DNA of 64,000 nt from M3007 sp044230315 (GTDB lineage: Bacteria; Bacteroidota; Bacteroidia; Chitinophagales; Saprospiraceae): assembly GCA_044230315.1 (NCBI GenBank), contig JBGARJ010000011.1:1-64000 (forward strand), given 5' to 3'. Positions 25,451-32,555 of this stretch are shown piece after piece. The notes beneath the pieces are model-generated. The model was given only the letters and a program-made list of their open reading frames with translations, was not told where the DNA came from and ran no database searches. Each line of letters begins with the position of its first letter. Within the stretch, counting starts at the first letter, position 1. Made by a program: the position numbers and the translations under genes.

Positions 25451-26023
25451 GTGACCTTAGCCGACGAACAACGCATCCTGGAACGCGCCCGCAACGACCC
25501 GGCGCAGTTCGGCCCCTTGTACGACGCGTATTACCCCCTGATCTTCGGCTATGTGTACCGCCGGACGGGCGACTACCACCGCGCGCGCGACATCTCGGCG
25601 GATACTTTTCTGAAAGCCGTGTTGAAATTGCCCGGTTTCGAATGGCGTGGCGTGTCGGTGGCGGCTTGGCTGCTGCGCATCGCCACCAATGAATTGCGGA
25701 TGTTTTACCGCCGCCGCACGTACGAAAGCGCCGTATTCGGGCAGTTGCCCGAGCCCTATATCCGGGAGCGTCAATTGCAACAGATTTTCGAGCAGGAACA
25801 GGCCGAATTGGAGCGGCAGCGCGTGCAATACCAGGATTTTGCCCGGGTGCAGGCCGTATTGCAGCAGCTGCCGGTAAAGTATCAGGAGGTGATCGCGCTG
25901 CGGTATTTTGAGCAGAAAAGCGTGTTGGAGATCGCCGGGATCCTGCAAAAAAGCGACGGCACCGTCAAGTCGCTGTTGTCGCGCGGGGTGGCCAAAATGG
26001 CGGCATTGCTGGTCGGGCGGTAA
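25451..26023 (+). CDS. ECF-type RNA polymerase sigma factor
   Basis: A 190-residue protein from the GTG at 25451 (VTLADEQRIL); an alternative GTG at 25415 adds twelve Pro-rich residues with no domain. Region 2 is clear (FGPLYDAYYPLIFGYVYRRTGDYHRARDI, then SADTFLKAV), and region 4 is a helix-turn-helix (QLPVKYQEVIALRYFEQKSVLEIA, then KSDGTVKSLLSRG). It would direct RNA polymerase to a set of stress or envelope genes. ECF factors are usually next to an anti-sigma factor; the next gene encodes a three-helix membrane protein 64 bp downstream that could serve, but it lacks a recognisable anti-sigma domain. Confidence 0.88.
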   Translation: MTLADEQRILERARNDPAQFGPLYDAYYPLIFGYVYRRTGDYHRARDISADTFLKAVLKLPGFEWRGVSVAAWLLRIATNELRMFYRRRTYESAVFGQLPEPYIRERQLQQIFEQEQAELERQRVQYQDFARVQAVLQQLPVKYQEVIALRYFEQKSVLEIAGILQKSDGTVKSLLSRGVAKMAALLVGR

Positions 26024-26087
26024 AAATTTTCCAAAAAAGTGCAACGCCGGCAACCCAACCGCATTATCTGGTCAAACGATCACAACG

Positions 26088-26543
26088 ATGGATTTGGAAC
26101 ACCTGAACATCCCGCCCGCCCCTGAAATCAGGCACCAGGAATTGATCCGCCAGCCGATCCTGCACGCCGGGCGCAGCGCCGCGCTGGGCTTCTGGCTGGT
26201 GGCGACGCCCGCTTTTTTCCTGGCTTGTGTGCTCATGAAATACTATTTCCGCTGGAACCTGGGGATCGTCGATGCTTTCGAGAGCCTGTTGGCGCGGCTC
26301 GACCAGCATCCCGTGTTGTTCTGGCTCCAGCCCATCTTGTTCCTGTTGGCGCCGCTCGCCGCCGTTGTCGTCAATTTGTTGGCCCTTGTGCACGTGCAAT
26401 ACGACCGCCAGCGCCGCGAGCTGAACATCAATCTGAAACTCAAATGGTGGAACCTGCTTCTCGCCGCCGCGGGACTGGCCATCATCGCCATATTTACCCT
26501 CTATCTCCTTACCGATGCCATCCTCGAAGGTCAACCCCATTAA
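26088..26543 (+). CDS. Small membrane protein downstream of the sigma factor, function unknown
   Basis: A 151-residue protein from the ATG at 26088; the frame is open upstream only as a shadow of the sigma gene. A cytoplasmic N terminus of about 30 residues with EHLNIPPAPEIRHQELIRQP is followed by three hydrophobic helices (about 31-52, 77-103, 122-142). Its position right after an ECF sigma gene suggests involvement in sigma control, but no ZAS or RskA-like motif is visible. The stop codon abuts a tandem repeat array. Confidence 0.65.
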   Translation: MDLEHLNIPPAPEIRHQELIRQPILHAGRSAALGFWLVATPAFFLACVLMKYYFRWNLGIVDAFESLLARLDQHPVLFWLQPILFLLAPLAAVVVNLLALVHVQYDRQRRELNINLKLKWWNLLLAAAGLAIIAIFTLYLLTDAILEGQPH

Positions 26544-26568
26544 CCCCATTGCCCTCATTAACCCCATT

Positions 26569-26649
26569 CACCCATTGATCACATTCACCCATTGATCACA
26601 TTCACCCATTGATCACATTCACCACATTGATCACATTCACCACATTCAC
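26569..26649. repeat. Tandem repeat array with four TGATCA palindromes
   Basis: Three exact 17-bp copies of CACCCATTGATCACATT lie at 26569-26585, 26586-26602 and 26603-26619, followed by an 18-bp variant (CACCACATTGATCACATT) at 26620-26637 and a truncated copy that runs into the ATG at 26650. Simpler CCCATTAA-type units precede it from about 26533. The array fills the whole gap between two membrane-protein genes and ends at a start codon. Confidence 0.9.
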
Positions 26650-26868
26650 ATGAACTGGTTTATCCGCAAAGGCGTTTTCTACCGCCCCGTTTCGTTGGCC
26701 GGCTGGCTGTTGCTGGCTGCTGTTGTTGCTTATTTGGCCTGGGCGTTTGTCGATATCGACAGCCGTTCGCATTCGGCCAGCGACACGCTCATCAATTGGT
26801 TTTTCAATTTGCTGCTGGCCGGCGTGTTGTATTCGGCCGTGGGGTATTGCACCGAGCGGCGCGCCTGA
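26650..26868 (+). CDS. Small two-helix membrane protein, function unknown
   Basis: A 72-residue protein with two hydrophobic helices (about 15-33 and 48-66) joined by a polar loop (DIDSRSHSASDT). Its ATG is fused to the last unit of the tandem repeat, so repeat-number changes would alter the leader directly. Downstream lies the promoter of the ribosomal-protein operon. I recognise no family. Coding is likely given composition and a proper start, but the short length keeps confidence moderate. Confidence 0.6.
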   Translation: MNWFIRKGVFYRPVSLAGWLLLAAVVAYLAWAFVDIDSRSHSASDTLINWFFNLLLAGVLYSAVGYCTERRA

Positions 26869-26903
26869 TCGTTCCCGGGTGTGTTTTTGTGTGCTTTTTC
26901 GGC

Positions 26904-26934
26904 TTGGTTATTCGGCTGTAATGTCCTACTTTTG
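26904..26934 (+). promoter_or_regulatory. Promoter of the rpsF-rpsR-rplI operon
   Basis: TTG at 26904-26906 and TACTTTTG at 26927-26934 are separated by 20 bp, fitting the Bacteroidota -33/-7 pattern (TTTG, about 19-21 bp, TAnnTTTG). The start of rpsF is 48 bp beyond the -7 element. This is one of the best promoter matches in the window. Confidence 0.7.
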
Positions 26935-26982
26935 CACCCGCTTTATGCGAAAGTTCATATTGTTTTTCACAAGTAATTGAAA

Positions 26983-27429
26983 ATGAGACATTACGAAGTC
27001 ACCTTCATCGTAGATCCAGTGCTGTCGGGCGATGAAGTCAAATCGACAGCAGAACACATCCAGAACGAGCTCAAAGGCTTCGGCGCTACCTTGGTGGCGG
27101 TGGATGAAATGGGCCTTAAACAATTGGCCTATTCGATCAACAAGCGCTCCAGCGGCGTGTACTATTGCATCGAGTTCAGTTGCACCTCGGCCGATTGGCT
27201 GGGCAAGTTCGAGCTGAACCTGAAGCGCGACGAGCGCCTGCTGCGTTTTCTCACGGTCAAACTCGACAAGTACGGCATTAAGTACAATGACGACAAGCGC
27301 AGCGGCCGCATTGGAAAACGGAAGCAAGAGGAGCATGCCGCAGCCGTGGCTGCCGCAGCGGTGGAGTCGGTGCCGGCTCCGGCTGTAGTCGACCTCGACG
27401 CCGACGGCCCGGCTGACATGGCCGAATAA
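26983..27429 (+). CDS. rpsF: 30S ribosomal protein bS6
   Basis: A 148-residue protein from the ATG at 26983 (MRHYEVTFIVDP); a TTG six bases upstream is less likely. MRHYEVTFIVDPVLS, then KQLAYSINKRSSGVYYCIEF, is the canonical bS6 core (residues 1-95), which binds 16S rRNA with bS18 in the platform of the small subunit. The C-terminal tail (about 105-148) is an Ala/Val/Asp-rich extension with no conserved motif, longer than in E. coli. It leads the usual rpsF-rpsR-rplI operon. Confidence 0.95.
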   Translation: MRHYEVTFIVDPVLSGDEVKSTAEHIQNELKGFGATLVAVDEMGLKQLAYSINKRSSGVYYCIEFSCTSADWLGKFELNLKRDERLLRFLTVKLDKYGIKYNDDKRSGRIGKRKQEEHAAAVAAAAVESVPAPAVVDLDADGPADMAE

Positions 27430-27486
27430 CCCCGGTTGTCCAATTCATCACCTTCACATTCATTCGCAAAATCACCCACTTGCTAT

Positions 27487-27756
27487 ATGGCTGCTTCGAG
27501 AGAAGATGTAAAGTTTCTCAGCAATCCGAAAATCGGGCTGAAACGCAAAAAATACTGCCGCTTCCGCAAATTCGGCATCAAATACATCGATTATAAAGAT
27601 CCGGATTTCCTGCTGCAATTCATCAATGAACAAGGCAAATTGCTTCCGCGCCGTATTACGGGCAACAGCCTGAAATACCAGCGCCGTGTGTCGACCGCCG
27701 TCAAACGCGCCCGCCACCTCGGCATGCTGCCCTTCGTCAGCGACCTGCTTAAATGA
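27487..27756 (+). CDS. rpsR: 30S ribosomal protein bS18
   Basis: An 89-residue protein from the ATG at 27487. KKYCRFRKFGIKYIDYKD and the conserved GKLLPRRITGNSLKYQRRV identify bS18, which pairs with bS6 on the 16S rRNA platform. The frame is open to 27436, but the usual N terminus supports the internal ATG. It lies 57 bp after rpsF, in the conserved operon order. Confidence 0.95.
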   Translation: MAASREDVKFLSNPKIGLKRKKYCRFRKFGIKYIDYKDPDFLLQFINEQGKLLPRRITGNSLKYQRRVSTAVKRARHLGMLPFVSDLLK

Positions 27757-27886
27757 GTTCGAAACTCGGAGTTTGAAGCTGAACCCGCGGGAGGATTTCG
27801 AAAACGTTCTTCCGCTGAACTTCAAATTTCAAACGCCAAATTTCGAACCCGAACTTCAACCTTTGAATTTCAAACTATAAAAAGCG
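27757..27886. repeat. Degenerate AAATTTCGAA/AACTTCAA-rich spacer between rpsR and rplI
   Basis: This 130-bp spacer consists largely of variants of TTCAAATTTCAAAC and CAAATTTCGAACC. The 17-mer AAACGCCAAATTTCGAA at 27831-27847 recurs exactly at 51188-51204, upstream of the D-amino-acid-dehydrogenase-like gene. A related sequence occurs inside the coding region at 23327-23358. It is probably a dispersed low-complexity repeat family. Confidence 0.6.
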
Positions 27887-28366
27887 ATGGAAGTCATTCT
27901 GCTTGATCATATCGAAAAAGTTGGCGACAAACACGATGTCGTCAAGGTAAAAGACGGCTTCGGCCGCAACTACCTGATCCCGAAAGGGCTGGCTATTGTG
28001 GCCAACAAATCCAATATGGCGCGTCTCACGGGCATGAAAAAACAGGCCTCCAAGAAAGAAGCCGCCATGGTGGGCACCTACCGGGAATACGCCGCCCAAC
28101 TCGCTTCGGCACAGCTGAAAATCGTGGCCAAGGCCGGCGAAAGCGGCCGCTTGTTCGGCTCGGTAACCAGCCAGCACCTGATTGCCGCGATCAAAGACCA
28201 ACTGGGCCTTGATGTGGAGAAACGCATCGTGGAAATGCCGGAAGAGGTAAAAGAACTCGGTACCTACGAAGCCTCGGTAAAATTCCACCCCGAGGTGATC
28301 GCTCCCGTTAAGTTTGAGGTGGTGACCGGCGAAGAAAAAGAAAAAGAAGAAGAAGCCGACGCATAA
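27887..28366 (+). CDS. rplI: 50S ribosomal protein bL9
   Basis: A 159-residue protein. The N-terminal domain MEVILLDHIEKVGDKHDVV with KDGFGRNYLIPKGLA is the rRNA-binding module of bL9; the long central helix (about 45-80) and the C-terminal domain with GRLFGSVTSQHL follow. The tail is Glu/Lys-rich (EEKEKEEEADA). It is the last gene of the operon, followed 40 bp later by a strong intrinsic terminator. Confidence 0.95.
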   Translation: MEVILLDHIEKVGDKHDVVKVKDGFGRNYLIPKGLAIVANKSNMARLTGMKKQASKKEAAMVGTYREYAAQLASAQLKIVAKAGESGRLFGSVTSQHLIAAIKDQLGLDVEKRIVEMPEEVKELGTYEASVKFHPEVIAPVKFEVVTGEEKEKEEEADA

Positions 28367-28406
28367 CCATGCCTCGCCGCCCGCGGGCGACAAAAATATT
28401 TCGACA

Positions 28407-28445
28407 GGCAAAACCGGCGCATTGTAGCCGGTTTTGCCTTTTTTT
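28407..28445 (+). terminator. Intrinsic terminator of the rpsF-rpsR-rplI operon
   Basis: GGCAAAACCGGC at 28407-28418 pairs perfectly with GCCGGTTTTGCC at 28427-28438 (12 bp, 8-nt loop), followed by seven T at 28439-28445. Confidence 0.92.
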
Positions 28446-28640
28446 GTTGGCCCAAACAACTGGCCTTTAAAGCATGGTGGGGATCTTCTGCTGGAGTCAA
28501 AAATGAGGGCTTTTTCCCCGGGGTTTTGCATTTTTGAAGGAGAGGGGCTACGGGACTGAAAAAAGGTGAAAACCCGGGGAAAAAGAACCATTTTTGGCCC
28601 AGCGGGAAAGTCCCCAACATGCTCTTAGCCTTCCTGTGCC

Positions 28641-29321
28641 GTGAACCCACTCCTGTTGCTCATCGCCGTGCTCCCCGGGTTGCTGATTAGTTATGCCATT
28701 TTCCGGGCCGACAAGTACGAACGCGAACCGCTGGTACCGCTGTTCTTGTGTTTCATGGGCGGCGCTGCGGCCACGGTGCCCGCCGTGCACTTCGAACGCT
28801 GGGCATTCGCCTGGGCGGGCGAGCCGCCGCTGCATTTCGGCCAGGTAGCCGCCCTGGCGTTCGGCGGACTGGCCCTGAGCGAAGAATCAATCAAATTTTT
28901 GTTGCTGCTCACCCTCGCTTTCCCGCATAAATTTTTCAACGAACCGATCGACGGCATCGTGTACGCCGTGCTGATCGCCATGGGTTTCGCTACCTGGGAA
29001 AATATCGCCTACGCCGACCGCTTCGGGCTGCAAACAGTGTTGTTGCGCACGCTGACCGCCGTACCGGCCCACCTGGTGTTTGCAATCGTTCAGGGCTACT
29101 TCGCCGGCATGGCCAAATTTGAACCGGAAAAACAGACGCGGCTGCTCAGCCTCGGGCTGGGCCTGGCGATTATGCTGCATGGCGCATACGACCTGCTGAT
29201 CATGCAAAACTGGTCGAAATGGCTGGTTGTGCTCGGCACGGTTTGCCTCTACCTGAGCCTGTTCTTCAGCGGCCGGCTGATCCGGCATCACCAGGAGCAT
29301 TCGCCGTTCCGGCAGCCTTAG
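28641..29321 (+). CDS. PrsW-family intramembrane metalloprotease
   Basis: A 226-residue protein with about seven hydrophobic helices, started at a GTG at 28641. It carries the PrsW/CAAX-like signature: SEESIKF (E81, E82) in one helix, EPIDGIVYA and GFATWENIAYA (E120) in the next, VPAHLVFAIVQGYF (H144) and IMLHGAYDLL further on. In Bacillus subtilis, PrsW makes the first cut of the anti-sigma factor RsiW. Here the nearest ECF sigma gene is 2.6 kb upstream, so a regulatory link is only a possibility. The 195 bp before it hold an imperfect inverted repeat but no gene. Confidence 0.88.
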   Translation: MNPLLLLIAVLPGLLISYAIFRADKYEREPLVPLFLCFMGGAAATVPAVHFERWAFAWAGEPPLHFGQVAALAFGGLALSEESIKFLLLLTLAFPHKFFNEPIDGIVYAVLIAMGFATWENIAYADRFGLQTVLLRTLTAVPAHLVFAIVQGYFAGMAKFEPEKQTRLLSLGLGLAIMLHGAYDLLIMQNWSKWLVVLGTVCLYLSLFFSGRLIRHHQEHSPFRQP

Positions 29322-29425
29322 TGCCGCAATCACTAGTGGTCTGTCGGGGAAGCGGCGCTTTTCCGAAGCAGCCTGATAAGACGGCCTTTTACCCGGGCCC
29401 TGCGGGATGTTTTCCGCGCAAGCGC

Positions 29426-31516
29426 TTATCGTAACAGCGTCACATCGCCTTTCATTTTCACTATTTGCCCCTCAGGCGTGGTGTAAGACGCCACCCAGGC
29501 GTACACATCGGAAGGAGCGGGTTGGCCGTTGTTCTCGCCGTTCCAGCCGTCGGTTTGCGTGCGCGTTTCATACACATTTTCGCCCCATCGGTTGAACACC
29601 AGTAATTGGAAATTCTGGATTTGCGTGCAGGGGAAAACAGGCTGGAAACGGTCGTTGTTGCCGTCGTTATCCGGCGTAAAAGCATTTGGGAAGATCATAT
29701 TGCACACGCAACCGACCCGTGGAACATCCACGCTCGCGGTTGTGCTACCGCAAGGATTGCTCAACGTGACGGTGTAAGTGCCCGTTTTGGAAACGGTGAT
29801 CTCGGGGGTGGTCTCTCCGGTCGACCAGAGGTAGGAATACACGGCCACGCCGCCTGCGAGGAGCAAAACTTTGTTTTCGGCGCACAACGAATCCGGATTG
29901 GCCGTAGCGGCGCCCATCGGCGGCGGAATGGAATTGAGTGTCGTCGTATCCGGTAAATTAAAGCACAAGGCGTTCGAAGTGACCTGCACGGTATATTGCC
30001 CGGCCTTGGTGGCCGTGATCGTAGGCGTGGTGGCGCCGGTGCTCCACTTATATTGCTCCGCTTCCTTGACGGTGGCATCGAGCACAGCCATCAGCGGTTC
30101 GCAGCCGGTCATACCGCCGGTCAGTTCGAGCCCTTCCATGGTCGGGTTGATACCCTGATAGGCCATTTCGTCTTTTAGCAATATGGTGTCTATATCCGTC
30201 TGATCGACGGTGGCGATCACCCAATTATTGGCGTGCAGGTACATCGTATCGGCGCCGATCAGGAGGTCATCTTCGCAGCCTGTTTCGCCCTTGCCGTTGG
30301 TTTTTACCAGCACGGGGTTGGCGTTTATAAATTGGGTATCGGTGGTGATGTAGTACGCATAACCGCCGTCGACGGTACCGATCAGCGCGTGATAAGGGGT
30401 CTGAAAGCCCGAATCGATCTCCGTGAAATAGTTTTTTACCCACAGGGCATGCAGGCTGTCCGTCGTGACGGCGGCCAGGAAATTGTATTCGAGCGCGGTA
30501 TCGGGCATGGCTTTTTCCACAGCGCTGCCCGCCATAACCACCGAACCGCTGTCGCGCGCCAGCAGGTCGAAGGTAGACAGGTCAAAATCGCCACCGAGGA
30601 GGCTCCAGCGATTCGAAAATTGCAGGGCGCCGGTATCGTTCAACACTAGGAAAAGGCCGCTTCGGGTCTGGCTGTTCAGGTCGTCGTAGCTGCCCGTGCA
30701 AACATATTGCCCGGTTTTGGGCTCGGCGAGGTTCCAGGCGCTGAGCCGGGGCGCGGGTGCGGCCACGCTGTCGACCGCATAGGTTTTGAGCCAGAGCAAC
30801 TGGCCGGCGGTGTCGGTTTTGAGCAGGAGCGCTTCCGTATGCGCGCCCAGGGAGTCGGTGTAGGCGAGGCTGCCGCTGATCAGGAAACCGCCGTCGGAAG
30901 TGTTGAGCAGGTCGCCGAGTGTGGCGTCGTAATTGCCCAGGCAGGAAAAACAATAATTGCGCGACCACAGCAGTTGGCCGTCCTGGTCGAGTTCGGCCAG
31001 CATCAGGTCGTTCTGGCTGGTATCGCTGACCAATTGCCCGGCCCCGGCGGCCACCACAAGGCTGGTGTCGGACACAGGCAGCACCTTGGTCCGGCCGTTG
31101 TTCTCAGGCTGAATAGCGTTGGAAGCGCCGAGCCGCCGGGCCCACTCCAGTCCGCCGCCGGTGTTGAAACTGGCCACGATCTTGTCGCGCACCGTATCCA
31201 CGGCCGACAGGGCGGATACCAGGTATACGCCTTGCGTGGGCCAGTGGACCAGATCGCCGGCCAGCACCGGAAAATCGAAGTTGTAATCGCGGCTCCAGCG
31301 CTGGCGGCCATTGCGGCTCATTTTGGTGAGGTTGATCCCGCTGGAGTCGGGGCCGCTCAGCCCGAAGCGTTGGCTGAGCATAATATATTCCCGGTTTTCC
31401 ACCTGACGCACACCCACGGCGGCGTCGTTGCGGGGGGTTCTGAATTCCTGGATGAATTGTTGTGCCGGCAGGCTGGCAGCCCATACGGCAAGGAAAGCAA
31501 GGATAAAATAACGCAT
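29426..31516 (-). CDS. Secreted T9SS cargo protein with gliding-motility-associated (CHU_C) C-terminal domain
   Basis: A 696-residue protein from the ATG at 31516, with signal peptide MRYFILAFLAVWAASLPAQ. Residues about 20-420 contain repeated short beta units with GG-Y/F-L and S-G motifs (GGFLISGSLAYTD, GGYAYYITTD), like a beta propeller of the delta-60-repeat type. Two PKD/Ig-like segments follow (YKWSTGATTPTITATKAG and YLWSTGETTPEITVSKTG). The last about 85 residues are the type B sorting domain: IFPNAFTPDNDGNNDRF, then FNRWGENVYE and DGWNGENNGQPAPSDVY. It would be exported by the type IX system whose sortase porU lies near 40 kb. Its role is probably at the cell surface. Confidence 0.88.
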   Translation of the reverse strand: MRYFILAFLAVWAASLPAQQFIQEFRTPRNDAAVGVRQVENREYIMLSQRFGLSGPDSSGINLTKMSRNGRQRWSRDYNFDFPVLAGDLVHWPTQGVYLVSALSAVDTVRDKIVASFNTGGGLEWARRLGASNAIQPENNGRTKVLPVSDTSLVVAAGAGQLVSDTSQNDLMLAELDQDGQLLWSRNYCFSCLGNYDATLGDLLNTSDGGFLISGSLAYTDSLGAHTEALLLKTDTAGQLLWLKTYAVDSVAAPAPRLSAWNLAEPKTGQYVCTGSYDDLNSQTRSGLFLVLNDTGALQFSNRWSLLGGDFDLSTFDLLARDSGSVVMAGSAVEKAMPDTALEYNFLAAVTTDSLHALWVKNYFTEIDSGFQTPYHALIGTVDGGYAYYITTDTQFINANPVLVKTNGKGETGCEDDLLIGADTMYLHANNWVIATVDQTDIDTILLKDEMAYQGINPTMEGLELTGGMTGCEPLMAVLDATVKEAEQYKWSTGATTPTITATKAGQYTVQVTSNALCFNLPDTTTLNSIPPPMGAATANPDSLCAENKVLLLAGGVAVYSYLWSTGETTPEITVSKTGTYTVTLSNPCGSTTASVDVPRVGCVCNMIFPNAFTPDNDGNNDRFQPVFPCTQIQNFQLLVFNRWGENVYETRTQTDGWNGENNGQPAPSDVYAWVASYTTPEGQIVKMKGDVTLLR

Positions 31517-31896
31517 AGTCACGAGTAAAAAAGAAAGGCAAAGCCTGGTGAACACCGGTTAAAAACCCGGCAGGATCGGCGTGCGCAGGTTGATCTTGAC
31601 GCTTGTGCCAATCCTGCCGAGTTCAGGTTATACGCAGGTTACGGTTGGGCGGGCAAGTGCGTAGCAATCGTCTGAAGACTCCCGCCGAACGAAAAGACGC
31701 ATTTTTTACGCCATGGTTCGGCTATTTTTTGGCGGCAAGACAAGAGTACACCCTCAAAAAAGAGCCTTGCCTATTCTCAAAATCTGCGCCTTTGCGCGCA
31801 GCAGGGGTTTTCAGACGGTTTCTTAAACTGCAAATGCGGACAAATGTTATCGGTCAGCCCGGCCTGTTTTGCTCATTCCGGACAAGCCGTCTGCTC
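31517..31896. other. Gene-free stretch of 380 bp
   Basis: No credible gene. A perfect 9-bp inverted repeat (CGGCAGGAT at 31568-31576, ATCCTGCCG at 31611-31619) lies just upstream of the cargo gene and could be an operator or stem. Short self-complementary runs such as GTCTGAAGAC are present. The rest shows no pattern I can interpret. Confidence 0.4.
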
Positions 31897-32403
31897 TTAT
31901 TTGGGGCGGCGGGCCGGTTTTACATCCCCGCGGTGACAGGTATAGCAACTGACGCCGGCGCGTTCGCTCTTGATGGCTTCGATGCTTTGGATGTCTTTAT
32001 TGACCCGTTCGACGAGGCCCATCATCTGCCGGGTGATTTCCTTGGCGGGTTTTACTTCGGAGGCCCATTCGCCCGGCACGTGGCAGTGGTCGCAGCTCAC
32101 GCCCAGGGTTTCGCCCCAGCGGTCCATGATGCCCAGCAGCCGTTCGGCGGGCAATTTATTGAACACTTTGACATTTTGAAACACAGAATCGGCCTGCATT
32201 TTTTCCTTGCCGGCAATTGCCTGGCGCACGCGGTCGAGGTATTTGGCGCGGTCGGCCGCCAGGGGGTCAGGCGTGGCGGGAGCCGGTACTGTGGCCGTAG
32301 GCGGCGGGGGGGGAGGCGTGGCTTTTGATTTATTGGCGGTGCTGCAATCGGCCAGCCACAAGGCGATTACCGCAATGGCAAAAAAGGTTAAAATTGCTTT
32401 CAT
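31897..32403 (-). CDS. Dihaem c-type cytochrome lipoprotein, reaction-centre cytochrome-like
   Basis: A 168-residue protein from the ATG at 32403. It has a lipoprotein signal (ALWLADC, Cys20), a Pro-rich linker (about 30-48), then a helical domain with two haem sites: C104-x-x-C107-H108 (SCDHCHVPGEWAS) and C153-x-x-C156-H157 (SCYTCHRGD). The context FQNVKVFNKLPAERLLGIMD before the first site and the spacing resemble the photosynthetic reaction-centre cytochrome c subunit family, reduced here to two haems. No phototrophy gene is present, so a periplasmic electron-carrier role is more likely. The 152 bp upstream contain no gene. Confidence 0.82.
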   Translation of the reverse strand: MKAILTFFAIAVIALWLADCSTANKSKATPPPPPPTATVPAPATPDPLAADRAKYLDRVRQAIAGKEKMQADSVFQNVKVFNKLPAERLLGIMDRWGETLGVSCDHCHVPGEWASEVKPAKEITRQMMGLVERVNKDIQSIEAIKSERAGVSCYTCHRGDVKPARRPK

Positions 32404-32555
32404 GTTCGACTTAAATTGGTGAAAGTGAACGCCAAAAGTAACGAATGACCCCGGACGAAGGTTGGGTACAGCGGAATTCTGCCCCAAAACGACAATTCAG
32501 GGCCCCGGAGACCCATGGCTGTTTGCGCCTTTGCTGCTGCCCGCAGCGCCGCCGC

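Noticed and set aside
26533..26652. CRISPR array
   Set aside because: The 17-bp units are directly adjacent with no spacers and no cas genes are present; it is a simple tandem repeat.
31897..32403. Photosynthetic reaction-centre component
   Set aside because: The protein resembles the cytochrome family, but it has only two haem sites and no other photosynthesis gene is present; a general electron-transfer role is more likely.
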